A DNA stretch of 64,000 nt from Shinella fusca. GTDB lineage: Bacteria > Pseudomonadota > Alphaproteobacteria > Rhizobiales > Rhizobiaceae. Location: contig NZ_JACHIK010000007.1 in NCBI RefSeq assembly GCF_014203155.1, positions 124,001 through 188,000 on the forward strand, read 5' to 3'. The position numbers were made by a program, and so were the translations under genes. Positions 8,603 to 18,161 of the stretch are shown here, in pieces. Position 1 is the stretch's first letter; every line of letters starts with the position of its first letter. Below the pieces are notes generated by a model. It was not told the DNA's origin, searched no databases, and saw only the letters and a list, made by a program, of their open reading frames with translations.

Positions 8603-9634
8603 TTACTGCTTGCGCGGCCAGGTGTCGGCGAGGCGGTAGCCGGCCGGCCATGGATCGTCCGGGTCGAGCATCACCTGGCTCGTGCCGGTGACCCAGGCGC
8701 GGCCCGAGATTTCCGGCACGACGGCGGGGCGGCCGCCGACCGTGGTCTCGCCGAGGATGCGGCAGTCGAAGCGCGAATCGAGGATCGAATAGCCGGAGAA
8801 GGATTGTCCGACCTTGATCTCGCCGCGGGCGTGAAGCACCGCCATGCGGGCCGAGCATCCGGTGCCGGTCGGCGAGCGGTCGAGCTTTGCCGGCTGGATG
8901 ACGACCGTATTGCGGCCGTGCAGCGCGCCGTCGCGCTCCTCGACCGGCAGCGTGAGCTGGCAGAAGGAGATGTGGTTCCAGTCCGGGTTTTCCGGATGGG
9001 TGAAGCCGAGCTGCTCGTTGGCCGCTTTCGTGATGCGGATGCCGGTTTCGGCGAGTTCCCGCGCCTCGTCCGGTGTCACGGAAAAACCGAGCGCGCGGGC
9101 GTCGGTCAAGACGAAGCTGTCGCCGCCATAGGCCGTGTCGACGGTGAGCGTGCCGAGGCCTTCCACCTCCAGCTTGGCGCCCAGCCTGTCGGCGAAGGAG
9201 GGCACGTTGGTGACGGTGATGCGCTCGGCCTTGCCGTTGCGGCAGGTGGCGACGACGTCCACGAGGCCGCCCGGCGCTTCCAGCACCATGCGCGTCTCCG
9301 GCTCGACCATCGGGATGATGCCGCTGTCGAGCAGCACGGTCGACACGCAGATCGAGTTGGAGCCGGACATCGGCGGCGTATCCTCGGGCTCCATGATGAT
9401 GAAGCCCATGTCGGCGCGCGGGTCCTTCGGCGGTACGAGAAGATTGATGTGGCGGAAGACGCCGCCGCGCGGCTCGTTGAGTACGAAATTGCGCAGCGTC
9501 TTGTCCTCGGCGATGAACCTGCGCTGTTCCCACAGCGTCTTGCCGGGCGGCGGGGCGACGCCGCCGACGATGACGTCGCCCACCTCGCCCTCGGCGTGGC
9601 AGGTGACGATGTGGATGACCTTGCTGCTGCGCAT
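8603..9634 (-). CDS. Proline racemase-superfamily enzyme with Ser/Thr catalytic positions (probable hydroxyproline dehydratase)
   Basis: 343 residues, cytoplasmic. The two pseudo-symmetric domains match the proline racemase / 4-hydroxyproline 2-epimerase / trans-3-hydroxy-L-proline dehydratase superfamily. Racemases and epimerases carry Cys at both catalytic sites (MCGH and SPCGTG). Here the first site reads MSGSNS (Ser90) and the second [10 protein letters not shown] (Thr256). Thr at the second site is the arrangement known from trans-3-hydroxy-L-proline dehydratases, so dehydration rather than epimerisation is the better guess; the Ser at site one adds uncertainty. A GntR gene is divergent from it at 9817, with a 16-bp palindrome between them, suggesting local control. 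Confidence 0.8.
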   Translation of the reverse strand: MRSSKVIHIVTCHAEGEVGDVIVGGVAPPPGKTLWEQRRFIAEDKTLRNFVLNEPRGGVFRHINLLVPPKDPRADMGFIIMEPEDTPPMSGSNSICVSTVLLDSGIIPMVEPETRMVLEAPGGLVDVVATCRNGKAERITVTNVPSFADRLGAKLEVEGLGTLTVDTAYGGDSFVLTDARALGFSVTPDEARELAETGIRITKAANEQLGFTHPENPDWNHISFCQLTLPVEERDGALHGRNTVVIQPAKLDRSPTGTGCSARMAVLHARGEIKVGQSFSGYSILDSRFDCRILGETTVGGRPAVVPEISGRAWVTGTSQVMLDPDDPWPAGYRLADTWPRKQ

Positions 9635-9702
9635 GGCGCGACCTCCGCTTTCCCAATGTCGTACGCCGGCGGCCGGGCCGGCGCGGTTGTCTATTCATAG
9701 AA

Positions 9703-9718
9703 ATATTGGATCCAATAT
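9703..9718. promoter_or_regulatory. 16-bp palindrome, candidate operator of the divergent GntR regulator
   Basis: ATATTGGA (9703-9710) followed by TCCAATAT (9711-9718) is a perfect palindrome in the 182-base space between the reverse-strand racemase-family gene and the forward GntR gene. Its position and symmetry fit a dimeric GntR binding site. Confidence 0.6.
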
Positions 9719-9816
9719 ACAATCCCGTTTCTCATCGGTTGTCCGCCGGGTCGCTCGGTTGCCCCGCCGCCGGTTTCGACCTATGACCATGGCTCCATTC
9801 ACCGGGGTTGGACACG

Positions 9817-10482
9817 ATGAAATTTGCTGCCGTCGATGTTCGGCAGGCCGCTTCGGCGGCCGACATCGTCTATGAGGCGCTGCGCAGGGCGATCATCGAG
9901 GGCGACCTTGCCGAGGGCGAGAACCTCCGGCAGGAAGAGATCGCGCAGATGTTCAACGTCAGCCGCATCCCCGTGCGCGAGGCGCTGTCGCGGCTGGAGC
10001 AGCACGGCCTCATCACCACGCAGCGCTACAAGGGCGCCGTCGTCGCCGGTCTTTCCATCGAGGAGATCGAGGAGATCTTCCAGTTCCGCGCCCTCATCGA
10101 GGCCGAGGTCATGCGGCTTGCCGTTCCCAATCTCGACCGTGCGACGCTGGAGCGCGCGCAGGCCTATCGCGACGCCTTCGACCGGGAGACGGACCCGCAC
10201 CGCTGGGGCGAGATCAACCGGATGTTCCACTACAGCCTCTACGAGGCCTCGCACCGCCCCTATTATCTCCAGAACGTGCGCGCCTCGCTCGACAGGATCG
10301 ACCGATACCTGCGCGCCCAGCTTTCCTTCACCGACGGCGTGCCGCGGGCCGGGCGCGAGCACGAGGCGATCCTTGCGGCCTGCGAAAAGGGCGACGCCGC
10401 TCTCGCCTCGCTCCTCACGCGCGACCACATCCTCGATGCCGGCCGCTCGCTGGTGACGTTCCTGCGCGGCCAGCGCGGTTGA
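9817..10482 (+). CDS. GntR/FadR-family transcriptional regulator
   Basis: 221 residues from ATG 9817; a TTG three codons upstream (9808) is possible but not needed. Winged HTH at ~15-75 ([50 protein letters not shown]) and an FCD domain at ~85-210 with candidate metal-ligand His residues ([17 protein letters not shown]). It is divergent from the racemase-family gene and is its likely regulator through the palindrome at 9703-9718. Effector unknown; an amino acid or hydroxyproline derivative is inferred from the neighbour. Confidence 0.92.
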   Translation: MKFAAVDVRQAASAADIVYEALRRAIIEGDLAEGENLRQEEIAQMFNVSRIPVREALSRLEQHGLITTQRYKGAVVAGLSIEEIEEIFQFRALIEAEVMRLAVPNLDRATLERAQAYRDAFDRETDPHRWGEINRMFHYSLYEASHRPYYLQNVRASLDRIDRYLRAQLSFTDGVPRAGREHEAILAACEKGDAALASLLTRDHILDAGRSLVTFLRGQRG

Positions 10483-10564
10483 GCGGGGCTTTTCAAGGCG
10501 GCGGCGCTTTTGTATAAGGCTTTCAAATCGATTTAAATTCCCCGGAAAACCGCAAGGAAAGCCG

Positions 10565-10945
10565 ATGTCGCGCCGCAAATGCATCGCCCTCATCGCCCAT
10601 GACGAGAAGAAGGACGACATGGCGGCCTTCGCCGCCGAGAACGAAGCCTTTCTCGCCGAAGCCCGCATCGTCGCCACCGGCACGACGGGCGGAAGGGTGC
10701 TGGAGGCCTGCCCCGGCCTCGACGTGACGCGGCTGAAGAGCGGCCCGCTCGGCGGCGACCAGCAGATCGGCGCGCTGATCGCGACGGGCGAGGTGGACCT
10801 GCTGATCTTCTTCGTCGATCCGCTGACGCCCATGCCGCACGACGTCGACGTCAAGGCCTTGATGCGCCTTGCCATCGTCTACGACATTCCGATGGCGCTC
10901 AACCGCGCGACGGCGGAAAGCCTGCTCGACTTTGCGGGCGATTGA
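10565..10945 (+). CDS. mgsA: Methylglyoxal synthase
   Basis: 126 residues. It converts dihydroxyacetone phosphate to methylglyoxal and phosphate, a bypass of lower glycolysis. The catalytic-loop motif [12 protein letters not shown] holds Asp65, equivalent to the E. coli nucleophile, and TGTTG binds phosphate. [22 protein letters not shown] and NRATAESLL are family hallmarks. AAGGAAAG lies upstream of ATG 10565. It stands 62 bases before glk, forming a small sugar-metabolism cluster. Confidence 0.96.
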   Translation: MSRRKCIALIAHDEKKDDMAAFAAENEAFLAEARIVATGTTGGRVLEACPGLDVTRLKSGPLGGDQQIGALIATGEVDLLIFFVDPLTPMPHDVDVKALMRLAIVYDIPMALNRATAESLLDFAGD

Positions 10946-11007
10946 CGCCACCTTGGGCGGGGCCGCGCGCAAGCAGGTCCATTCATGTGAAAGAACGGGA
11001 CAGTCCG

Positions 11008-12033
11008 ATGGTAAGGCCGAACGACAACGACACGCATTTCCCCTTTCCCATCCTCGTCGGCGATATCGGCGGCACCAATGCGCGCTTCGCGCTGCTGGTC
11101 GATGCCTTCGCCGAGCCGAAGCTGCTTCCCATCATCCAGACCGCCGACTATCCGAACATCGACGACGCTCTGCAGCAATGCATCCTCGACAAGACGTCGG
11201 TGCAGCCGCGCTCGGCGATCCTGGCGCTCGCCGGCCCCATCGAGGGCGACGAGGTGCCGCTGACCAATTGCCCCTGGGTCGTGCGCCCGCGCGACATGAT
11301 CGCCAATCTCGGCTTCGAGGACGTGCTGCTCGTCAACGACTTCGAGGCGCAGGCGCTCGCCGTCGCCTCGCTGGGTGACGGGGACCGCGAGAAGATCGGC
11401 CCCGGCATCGAGCGTCATTCGGCCTCGCGCACCGTGCTCGGCCCGGGCACCGGCCTCGGCGTCGCCGGCCTCGTCCATGCCCGCCAGAGCTGGATCCCGG
11501 TTCCGGGCGAGGGCGGCCATGTCGATGTCGGACCGCGCAGCGAGCGCGACTACCAGATATGGCCGTTCCTCGAACCCATCGAGGGCCGCATTTCCGCCGA
11601 GCAGCTCCTGTGCGGGCGCGGCATCATGAACATCTACCACGCCATCTCCGCCGCCGACGGCGTCGATGCGCCGCTTGAGACCCCGGCCGACGTGACGGCG
11701 AAGGCGCTCGCGCAGGAGGACCGCGCGGCCATCGAAACGGTCGCGCTGTTCTCCACCTATCTCGGCCGCGTTGCCGGCGACATGGCGATGATCTTCATGG
11801 CCAAGGGCGGCGTGTTCCTTGCCGGCGGCATCTCGCAGAAGATCCTTCCCGCCCTCCGCGGTCCGGAATTCCGCGCCGCCTTCGAGGACAAGGCGCCGCA
11901 CAGCGCGCTCCTCCGCTCCATCCCCACCTATGTGGTCACCCATCCCGTGGCGGCGCTGGCGGGCCTTGCCGCCTTCGCGCGCATGCCGGAGCGATTCGGT
12001 GTTGCAACCGAGGGACGCCACTGGAAAAGGTGA
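11008..12033 (+). CDS. glk: Glucokinase
   Basis: 341 residues from ATG 11008. It phosphorylates glucose with ATP. The Glk-family signatures are clear: [12 protein letters not shown] (phosphate loop), [30 protein letters not shown] (catalytic Asp), [12 protein letters not shown] and EGGHVD. It is not of the ROK type, as the zinc cluster is absent. An in-frame TTG at 10942 would overlap mgsA and has no ribosome site. The ABC exporter follows after 117 bases. Confidence 0.96.
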   Translation: MVRPNDNDTHFPFPILVGDIGGTNARFALLVDAFAEPKLLPIIQTADYPNIDDALQQCILDKTSVQPRSAILALAGPIEGDEVPLTNCPWVVRPRDMIANLGFEDVLLVNDFEAQALAVASLGDGDREKIGPGIERHSASRTVLGPGTGLGVAGLVHARQSWIPVPGEGGHVDVGPRSERDYQIWPFLEPIEGRISAEQLLCGRGIMNIYHAISAADGVDAPLETPADVTAKALAQEDRAAIETVALFSTYLGRVAGDMAMIFMAKGGVFLAGGISQKILPALRGPEFRAAFEDKAPHSALLRSIPTYVVTHPVAALAGLAAFARMPERFGVATEGRHWKR

Positions 12034-12045
12034 GCCTTTCGCAAA

Positions 12046-12131
12046 GGTCTCGACGCTCCGCGGACTCGCCAAAGCCGGGTCCAGCCCCTATAGAGCGCCC
12101 TAGGGCCGGTCCGCCGGCCGCTGTCGAGACC
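12046..12131. repeat. Distant 9-bp inverted repeat flanking the glk-ABC exporter intergenic region
   Basis: GGTCTCGAC at 12046-12054 is the reverse complement of GTCGAGACC at 12123-12131, 68 bases apart. The space between is GC-rich and can fold further (GCCGG/CCGGC). It could form a structured leader ahead of the TTG-started exporter gene. No known RNA family recognised. Confidence 0.35.
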
Positions 12132-12150
12132 GTGCAGGAAAGTCAGTTTA

Positions 12151-13944
12151 TTGACCGATAAAAGTCGAACCGAGCGCCCGCCCGTCAGCTCCGACACCGT
12201 TACGACCGTGCTCAAGCGCGTCATCGCCGAAAACGGCCGCGAGCATCTGCGCGGCTATCTTGCGGCCATCGCCTGCCTCGTCGTGGTCGCGATGACGACG
12301 GCCTTCACCGCCTGGATCATGGAATCGGTCGTCAACGAGGCCTTCGCCAACAAGCGCGCCGACCTCGTGCTCATCATCTGCGGCGCGATCTTCGTTGCCT
12401 TCGTGCTGCGCGGCTTTGCGACCTATTACGAGGCCGTCATCCTCTCCAAGATCGGCAACAATATCGTCGCGCGCTACCAGCGCCGGCTCTATTCGCACCT
12501 GATGGCGCTCAGCGTCGGCTTCTTCAGCGAGTCGCGCTCGGCCTATCTCGCCGCCCAGATCAGCCAGAACGTCACCGGCATCCGCGACGTCCTCAACATG
12601 ACGGTGACCTCGCTCGCCCGCGACGTGCTCACCCTCGTCGCGCTCATCGGCGTGATGATCTCCAAGGACTGGCTGCTGACGCTCATCGTCTTCGTCGTCG
12701 CCCCGCCGCTGCTCCTCGGCCTGCGTTACGTCTCCAAGCGCCTGCGCAGCGCGACGCGCGAGGCGGTCGAGCTCAACAGCCATGTGCTCGGCGCCATGCA
12801 GGAGACGATCCAGGGCATCACCATCGTCAAGGCCTTCACCATGGAGGACCAGCTTCGCGGCAAGGTCGAGGCGATCATCGACGAGGCGGAGCGCCGCTCC
12901 AACCGCATCGCGCGGCTGACCGAGCGCACGGCGCCGATGACGGAAACCTTCGCGGGCTTCGCCATTTCCGGCGTGCTCGCCTATGCCGCCTACCGCTCCA
13001 TCTACGGCGACGTGATGCCGGGCGCCTTCTTCGCCTTCGTCGCCGCGCTCCTGATGGCCTACGACCCGGCGCGCCGCCTTGCGCGCCTGCAGGTCTCGCT
13101 GGAACGCGCGGCCGTCAATGCGCGCATGATCTACGAGGTCCTCGACCTCAAGCCGCGCCAGGCCGACCGGGCCGACGCGAAGCCGCTCGCCATCACCGAC
13201 GCGTCGATCGACTTCCGCAATGTCCGCTTCGGCTATTCGGAGGGTGAGACCATCCTCAAGGGCGTGAGCTTCACCGCCGAGGGCGGGCGCACCACGGCGC
13301 TCGTCGGCCCCTCCGGCGCGGGGAAATCCACCGTCATCAGCCTCATCCCGCGCTTCTACGATCCGGCCGAGGGCGAGATCCTGATCGACGGGCAGGACAT
13401 CGCCCATGTCACCAAGCAGTCGCTGAGAAACGCCATCGCCTATGTCTCGCAGCAGCCCTACCTCTTCGAGGGCACGATCCGCGACAACATCCGCTACGGC
13501 CGGCCGGAGGCGAGCGATGCCGAGGTGGAGGCCGCGGCCCGCCACGCCTATGCGCACGATTTCATCCTCGCCCAGCCGCTCGGCTACGACACGCCCGTCG
13601 GCGAGAACGGCGTGACGCTTTCCGGCGGCCAGCGCCAGCGGCTTTCCATCGCCCGCGCGCTGGTGCGCAATGCGCCGATCCTCCTCCTCGACGAGGCCAC
13701 CTCCGCGCTCGACACCGAATCCGAGCAGGCCGTGCAGAAGGCGCTCGACGAGGCGATGAGCGGGCGCACCGTCGTCGTCATCGCCCATCGCCTTTCCACG
13801 GTGGTGCGGGCCGACAAGATCGTCGCGATGCAGGACGGCCGCGTCATCGAAGAAGGCACGCACGAGGAGCTTGCGGCCCGCGAAAACGGCCTCTACGCTC
13901 GCCTCAACAATCTTCAGGCGCCCGCCGTCAGCGCGGGCAAATAG
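12151..13944 (+). CDS. ABC exporter, fused permease-ATPase (MsbA/lipid-A-exporter-like)
   Basis: 597 residues. Residues ~35-320 are a type-1 exporter membrane domain with six hydrophobic helices; residues ~345-590 are the nucleotide-binding domain, with Walker [10 protein letters not shown] at ~386, signature LSGGQRQR at ~490, Walker [13 protein letters not shown] at ~510 and H-loop IAHRLST. It acts as a homodimer in the inner membrane, probably exporting a lipid or hydrophobic compound. The start is TTG 12151 with AGGAAAG nine bases upstream. dapB begins 17 bases past its stop, so read-through into dapB-gpmA is likely. Confidence 0.9.
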   Translation: MTDKSRTERPPVSSDTVTTVLKRVIAENGREHLRGYLAAIACLVVVAMTTAFTAWIMESVVNEAFANKRADLVLIICGAIFVAFVLRGFATYYEAVILSKIGNNIVARYQRRLYSHLMALSVGFFSESRSAYLAAQISQNVTGIRDVLNMTVTSLARDVLTLVALIGVMISKDWLLTLIVFVVAPPLLLGLRYVSKRLRSATREAVELNSHVLGAMQETIQGITIVKAFTMEDQLRGKVEAIIDEAERRSNRIARLTERTAPMTETFAGFAISGVLAYAAYRSIYGDVMPGAFFAFVAALLMAYDPARRLARLQVSLERAAVNARMIYEVLDLKPRQADRADAKPLAITDASIDFRNVRFGYSEGETILKGVSFTAEGGRTTALVGPSGAGKSTVISLIPRFYDPAEGEILIDGQDIAHVTKQSLRNAIAYVSQQPYLFEGTIRDNIRYGRPEASDAEVEAAARHAYAHDFILAQPLGYDTPVGENGVTLSGGQRQRLSIARALVRNAPILLLDEATSALDTESEQAVQKALDEAMSGRTVVVIAHRLSTVVRADKIVAMQDGRVIEEGTHEELAARENGLYARLNNLQAPAVSAGK

Positions 13945-13961
13945 TGCAGGGAAAGAACGAG

Positions 13962-14780
13962 ATGAGCGGCACCGCAATGAAGCTGGTCGTCGTCGGCGCC
14001 GCCGGCCGCATGGGCCAGACGCTGATCCGCACCATCCACGCCATGGAAGGCGCGGCCGTCTTCGCCGCCGTCGAGCGCGAGGGCTCGCCCTTCGTCGGCC
14101 GCGATGCGGGCGAGCTTGCCGGCCTCGGGCCGATTGGCGTTCCCGTCACCGACAAGCCGCTGGAAGCCTTCCTCGAAGCCGAAGGCGTGCTCGATTTCAC
14201 CGCACCGGCCGCCACCGTCGAATTCGCCGGCCTCGCGGCGCAGGCGCGCATCGTCCATGTGGTCGGCACGACCGGCTGCGCGCCGGCGGACGACGAGAAG
14301 ATCCGCGCTGCCGCCCGCCATGCGCGGATCGTCAAGTCCGGCAACATGAGTCTCGGCGTCAACCTCCTCGGCGTCCTGACGCAGACGGCTGCCCGTGCGC
14401 TCGGCCCGGCCGACTGGGACATCGAGATTCTCGAAATGCACCACAAGCACAAGGTCGACGCGCCCTCCGGCACGGCGCTGCTTCTCGGCGAGGCAGCGGC
14501 GCGGGGCCGCGGCATTTCGCTTGCAGAGCATTCCGTGCGCACGCGCGACGGCCACACCGGCCCGCGCCCGTCCGGCGCCATCGGCTTTGCCACGCTGCGC
14601 GGCGGCTCGGTCATCGGCGAGCATTCGGTCTTGCTGGCCGGCGAGGGTGAGCTGCTGACGCTCTCGCACAGCGCGACGGACCGCTCGATCTTCGCCCGCG
14701 GCGCGGTGCATGCCGCGCTCTGGGCGCGCGAGCGCAAGCCCGGCTTCTACTCCATGCTCGACGTGCTCGGGCTCAACTGA
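13962..14780 (+). CDS. dapB: 4-hydroxy-tetrahydrodipicolinate reductase
   Basis: 272 residues from ATG 13962; GTG 13944 and ATG 13977 are alternatives. It reduces hydroxy-tetrahydrodipicolinate with NAD(P)H in lysine/diaminopimelate synthesis. The Rossmann fingerprint [11 protein letters not shown] is at the start, and the DapB active-site signature [16 protein letters not shown] holds the catalytic His pair and Lys. [12 protein letters not shown] is also typical. It lies between the exporter and gpmA with short gaps on both sides. Confidence 0.97.
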   Translation: MSGTAMKLVVVGAAGRMGQTLIRTIHAMEGAAVFAAVEREGSPFVGRDAGELAGLGPIGVPVTDKPLEAFLEAEGVLDFTAPAATVEFAGLAAQARIVHVVGTTGCAPADDEKIRAAARHARIVKSGNMSLGVNLLGVLTQTAARALGPADWDIEILEMHHKHKVDAPSGTALLLGEAAARGRGISLAEHSVRTRDGHTGPRPSGAIGFATLRGGSVIGEHSVLLAGEGELLTLSHSATDRSIFARGAVHAALWARERKPGFYSMLDVLGLN

Positions 14781-14802
14781 TCCAACATCGGAGACCTATC
14801 CC

Positions 14803-15438
14803 ATGAGCGGAACCCTCGTCCTCGTTCGCCACGGCCAGAGCGAATGGAACCTGAAGAACCTCTTCACCGGCTGGCGCGACCCGGACCTCACCGCGCTCGG
14901 CATCGAGGAAGCCACGACCGGCGGCAAGGCGCTCGCCGAAACCGGCATCAAGTTCGATATCGCCTTCACCTCGGCGCTGTCGCGCGCGCAGAAGACGCTG
15001 CAGATCATTCTCGACGAGATCGGCCAGCCGGGCCTCGAGACGATCCGCGACGAAGCGCTGAACGAGCGCGACTACGGCGATCTCTCCGGTCTCAACAAGG
15101 ACGATGCCCGCGCCAAGTGGGGCGAGGAGCAGGTGCATATCTGGCGCCGCTCCTACGACGTGCCGCCGCCGGGCGGCGAGAGCCTGCGCGACACCGGCGC
15201 GCGCGTCTGGCCCTACTACCTGACGGAGATCCTGCCCCGCGTGCTGCGCGGCGAGAAGGTGCTCGTCGCCGCCCACGGCAATTCGCTGCGCTCGCTGGTC
15301 ATGGTGCTGGACCGGCTTTCGAAGGAAGAGATCCTGAAGCTCAACCTCGCGACCGGCGTGCCGATGGTCTACGTGCTCAACGCCGATTCCACCGTGCAGT
15401 CCAAGGACGTGCTCGGCGACATGTCCGGCGCGCATTAA
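14803..15438 (+). CDS. gpmA: 2,3-bisphosphoglycerate-dependent phosphoglycerate mutase
   Basis: 211 residues. It interconverts 3- and 2-phosphoglycerate in glycolysis. The catalytic phospho-histidine motif [10 protein letters not shown] begins at residue 6, and the second histidine lies in [23 protein letters not shown] and [13 protein letters not shown] are cofactor-dependent mutase signatures. ATG 14803 is preceded by CGGAG. It is 22 bases after dapB and ends at a strong terminator. Confidence 0.97.
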   Translation: MSGTLVLVRHGQSEWNLKNLFTGWRDPDLTALGIEEATTGGKALAETGIKFDIAFTSALSRAQKTLQIILDEIGQPGLETIRDEALNERDYGDLSGLNKDDARAKWGEEQVHIWRRSYDVPPPGGESLRDTGARVWPYYLTEILPRVLRGEKVLVAAHGNSLRSLVMVLDRLSKEEILKLNLATGVPMVYVLNADSTVQSKDVLGDMSGAH

Positions 15439-15474
15439 CCGGCCGTTTACCACGCCGTTCGAAGATCGTGGACC

Positions 15475-15498
15475 GGGGCGCCCTGCGGCGCCCCTTTT
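15475..15498 (+). terminator. Terminator after gpmA
   Basis: GGGGCGCC (15475-15482) pairs with GGCGCCCC (15487-15494) around a CTGC loop and is followed by TTTT. It ends the exporter-dapB-gpmA unit. Confidence 0.85.
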
Positions 15499-15555
15499 GC
15501 CGTCCGTTAGCCGGCGGCGTGCTATTTCGGGACAGATCCTTCCGGAGACCGTCCC

Positions 15556-16095
15556 ATGTTCCTTCGCAGCCTCGTTCTTGTCGTCGGGTCCGTCGCGGCC
15601 GCGGCCGCCTTCGTGCCCGGCCTTGCGACGCGCTATCTCGAAACGGCCGCATCCGGCACGCCGCCCGCAAGGGTCGAGAAGGCTTCGGTTTCGGCGGGCC
15701 AGGATGCGGCGCGCTATACCGGCAACCGCAGCGCCGTCATCGCGGCCGATGCGGACGGCCATTTCACCGGCCTCTTCTCCATCAATGGCCGCAAGGAGGA
15801 GGGCATGGTCGATACGGGCGCCAGCATGGTCGCCCTCAACGTCTCCACCGCCCAGCGCCTCGGCATCGACAAGGCGGACCTCGATTTCCGCTACGCGGTC
15901 GACACGGCCAACGGCAAGGCGCGTGCCGCCTATATCCGCCTCGACAGGGTCGAGATCGGCCCGGTGCGCATGGAGAAGGTCGGCGCCATGGTGCTGGAAG
16001 ACAAGGCGCTTTCCGGCACGCTGATCGGCATGAGCTTCCTCAAGGGGCTCTCGTCCTACAAGGTCGAGGACGGCAAGCTGCAGCTCACGCGCTGA
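15556..16095 (+). CDS. Retropepsin-like aspartic protease (TIGR02281 type), membrane anchored
   Basis: 179 residues. A hydrophobic N-terminal segment (~3-22) suggests a signal anchor and a periplasmic domain. Residues ~65-175 form a single retropepsin-like lobe with the catalytic motif DTGAS at ~86 (VDTGASMVALN) and the second hydrophobic GTLIGMSFLKGL, so it would act as a dimer. Substrate unknown. ATG 15556 has CGGAG upstream. Its end overlaps the convergent deoA by 11 bases. Confidence 0.85.
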   Translation: MFLRSLVLVVGSVAAAAAFVPGLATRYLETAASGTPPARVEKASVSAGQDAARYTGNRSAVIAADADGHFTGLFSINGRKEEGMVDTGASMVALNVSTAQRLGIDKADLDFRYAVDTANGKARAAYIRLDRVEIGPVRMEKVGAMVLEDKALSGTLIGMSFLKGLSSYKVEDGKLQLTR

Positions 16096-17398
16096 CGGCC
16101 TCGAGGATTTCCGGCGCGGCGGCCGGCGCTTCCGGCGTGGTCCGGTAGAGCGCGGCAAGCCGCATCGCCGCGCGCTCGGCGGCATCGGTGCTTGCCGCAT
16201 GGACGCGGCCGATCTCCATGCCCTTTTCCACCTTCGTGCCGAGCGGCAGCAGGCGGTCGAAACCGACCCGGTGGTCGACGGTATCGTCCGGCCGGCTGCG
16301 CCCGCCGCCAAGCTCGATGACGGCAAGGCCGATGCCCCGCGTGTCGCAGGCGGCAAGGTAGCCGGCCTCGTCCGCAAGGACCGGGCGGATGACCGGGGCG
16401 GGCGAGAGATAGACCGCCGCCCGCTCGACGATATCAGCCGGGCCGCCGAGAGCGTGCACCATGCGCCCGAAGACCTCCGCCGCGGCGCCGCTCGTGAGCG
16501 CTCCCCTCGCCTGCGCGAGGGCCGCGGCGGGATCGGTCTCCAGCCCGGACAGCGCCAGCATTTCGGCGGCGAAAGCCAGAACGATGCGCTCCAGCCGCGT
16601 GCCGGCCTTCTCGCCCTTGAGGAAGGCGATGCAGTTTGCGATCTCCACCGCGTTGCCGGCGGCGTCCGCCAGCGGCTGGTTCATGTCGGTGATGAGCGCG
16701 GATGTCTTCACGCCCGCCCCGTTCGCCACCTCGACCAGCGAGCGGGCGAGCGTCTCGGCCTCGGCCATCTCCGTCATGAAGGCGCCGTTGCCGACCTTCA
16801 CGTCCAGCACCAGCGATTGCAGGCCGGCGGCGAGCTTCTTGGAAAGGATCGAGGCGGTGATCAGCGGCACGGAATCGACCGTCGCCGTCACGTCGCGGAT
16901 GGCGTAGATGCGCTTGTCGGCGGGCGCGAGGTCCGCCGTCTGGCCGATGATCGCGCAGCCGATGTCCTTCACCGTACGGCGGAAGATGTCGGCGGAGGGC
17001 ATGATCGTGTAGCCGGGGATCGATTCCAGCTTGTCGAGCGTGCCGCCGGTATGGCCGAGGCCGCGCCCGGAGATCATCGGCACGGCAAGCCCGCAGGCGG
17101 CCGCGATGGGCGCCAGCATCAGCGAGACATTGTCGCCGACGCCGCCGGTCGAATGCTTGTCGGCGACCGGGCGGCCCAGGTCCGACCAGTCGAGCACGTC
17201 GCCCGAATCGCGCATGGCCAATGTCAGCGCCACGGTCTCCTCGCGCGCCATGCCGTTGAACCAGACCGCCATGGCGAAGGCGGCGACCTGCCCCTCGGAG
17301 ACGCTGCCGTCCGTCACGCCGGCAACGAGGCGGGAAATCTCCTCGGGCAAGAGCGGCTCGCCATTGCGCTTTCGGCGGATCGTCTCCTGCGGCAGCAT
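16085..17398 (-). CDS. deoA: Thymidine phosphorylase
   Basis: 437 residues, close to the E. coli enzyme (440). It cleaves thymidine/deoxyuridine with phosphate to base plus deoxyribose-1-phosphate. Signatures: DKHSTGGVGDNVSLMLAPI (phosphate binding), GRGLGHTGGTLDKLESIPG, and KKLAAGLQSLVLDVKVGNGAFM. It is the last gene of the nucleoside operon; its ATG lies one base past the deoC stop, so translation is probably coupled. Confidence 0.96.
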   Translation of the reverse strand: MLPQETIRRKRNGEPLLPEEISRLVAGVTDGSVSEGQVAAFAMAVWFNGMAREETVALTLAMRDSGDVLDWSDLGRPVADKHSTGGVGDNVSLMLAPIAAACGLAVPMISGRGLGHTGGTLDKLESIPGYTIMPSADIFRRTVKDIGCAIIGQTADLAPADKRIYAIRDVTATVDSVPLITASILSKKLAAGLQSLVLDVKVGNGAFMTEMAEAETLARSLVEVANGAGVKTSALITDMNQPLADAAGNAVEIANCIAFLKGEKAGTRLERIVLAFAAEMLALSGLETDPAAALAQARGALTSGAAAEVFGRMVHALGGPADIVERAAVYLSPAPVIRPVLADEAGYLAACDTRGIGLAVIELGGGRSRPDDTVDHRVGFDRLLPLGTKVEKGMEIGRVHAASTDAAERAAMRLAALYRTTPEAPAAAPEILEAVSA

Positions 17399-17399
17399 C

Positions 17400-18161
17400 T
17401 CAGTAGCTTGCCGGCGCGGCGGGCGCGGGCTGGCCGCCGAGCACGGAAAGAATGTCGCCCAGAAGCCCCGAGGCGCCGAAGCGGAAGGTTCTCGGCGTCG
17501 CCCAGCCTTCGCCGAGGATCGAGGCGGCGAGCGCCAGGTATTCGCCGGCATCCGCCACGGTGCGCACGCCGCCCGCCGGCTTGAAGCCGACCGGCCTGCC
17601 GCTCGTCTTGATGGCGTTCAGCATGATCTCTGCGGCCTGCAGGGTGGCGTTGACGGCAACCTTGCCGGTGGAGGTCTTGATAAAATCCGTGCCGGCGGCA
17701 ATGGCAAGGTCGGAGGCCTCGCGGATCAGCGCCGGGTCCTTGAGTTCGCCGGTCTCCAGGATGGTCTTGAGCGTGACGGGCGGCGGGCAGGCGGCCCTCA
17801 CGGCCGTCACCATCTCCGTCACGGCCTCTTCGTCGCCGGTGATGAAATCGCGGTACGGAATGACGAGGTCGATCTCGTCGGCGCCGTCGGCAATCGCCTG
17901 CTTCGTCTCGGCGACGACGTCCGCAATGGCCATGTCGCCCGAGGGGAAGTTGACGACGGTGGCGATCTTCACCGCATTGCCCTTGCTGAGGATGCCGCGC
18001 GCCTGAGCCACGAAGCGCGGCCAGATGCAGATGGCGGCCGTGGGCCCGAAGGGCGTCTGCGCCTGCCTGCAGAGCTTTTCGATGGCCGCCGCATCGCAGG
18101 TGTCGGTCAGATCGGTCAGGTCGAGCAGCGAGAGCGCTTTCTTGGCGGTGGCCTCATGCAT
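17400..18161 (-). CDS. deoC: Deoxyribose-phosphate aldolase
   Basis: 253 residues, matching the long DeoC type. It splits deoxyribose-5-phosphate into glyceraldehyde-3-phosphate and acetaldehyde. The Schiff-base Lys162 lies in TDFIKTSTGK; EIDLVIPYR and GFKPAGGVRT give the other active-site residues. It overlaps the upstream phosphorylase gene by 8 bases and precedes deoA by one base. A phosphopentomutase gene, needed to link DeoA to DeoC, is not in the window. Confidence 0.96.
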   Translation of the reverse strand: MHEATAKKALSLLDLTDLTDTCDAAAIEKLCRQAQTPFGPTAAICIWPRFVAQARGILSKGNAVKIATVVNFPSGDMAIADVVAETKQAIADGADEIDLVIPYRDFITGDEEAVTEMVTAVRAACPPPVTLKTILETGELKDPALIREASDLAIAAGTDFIKTSTGKVAVNATLQAAEIMLNAIKTSGRPVGFKPAGGVRTVADAGEYLALAASILGEGWATPRTFRFGASGLLGDILSVLGGQPAPAAPASY

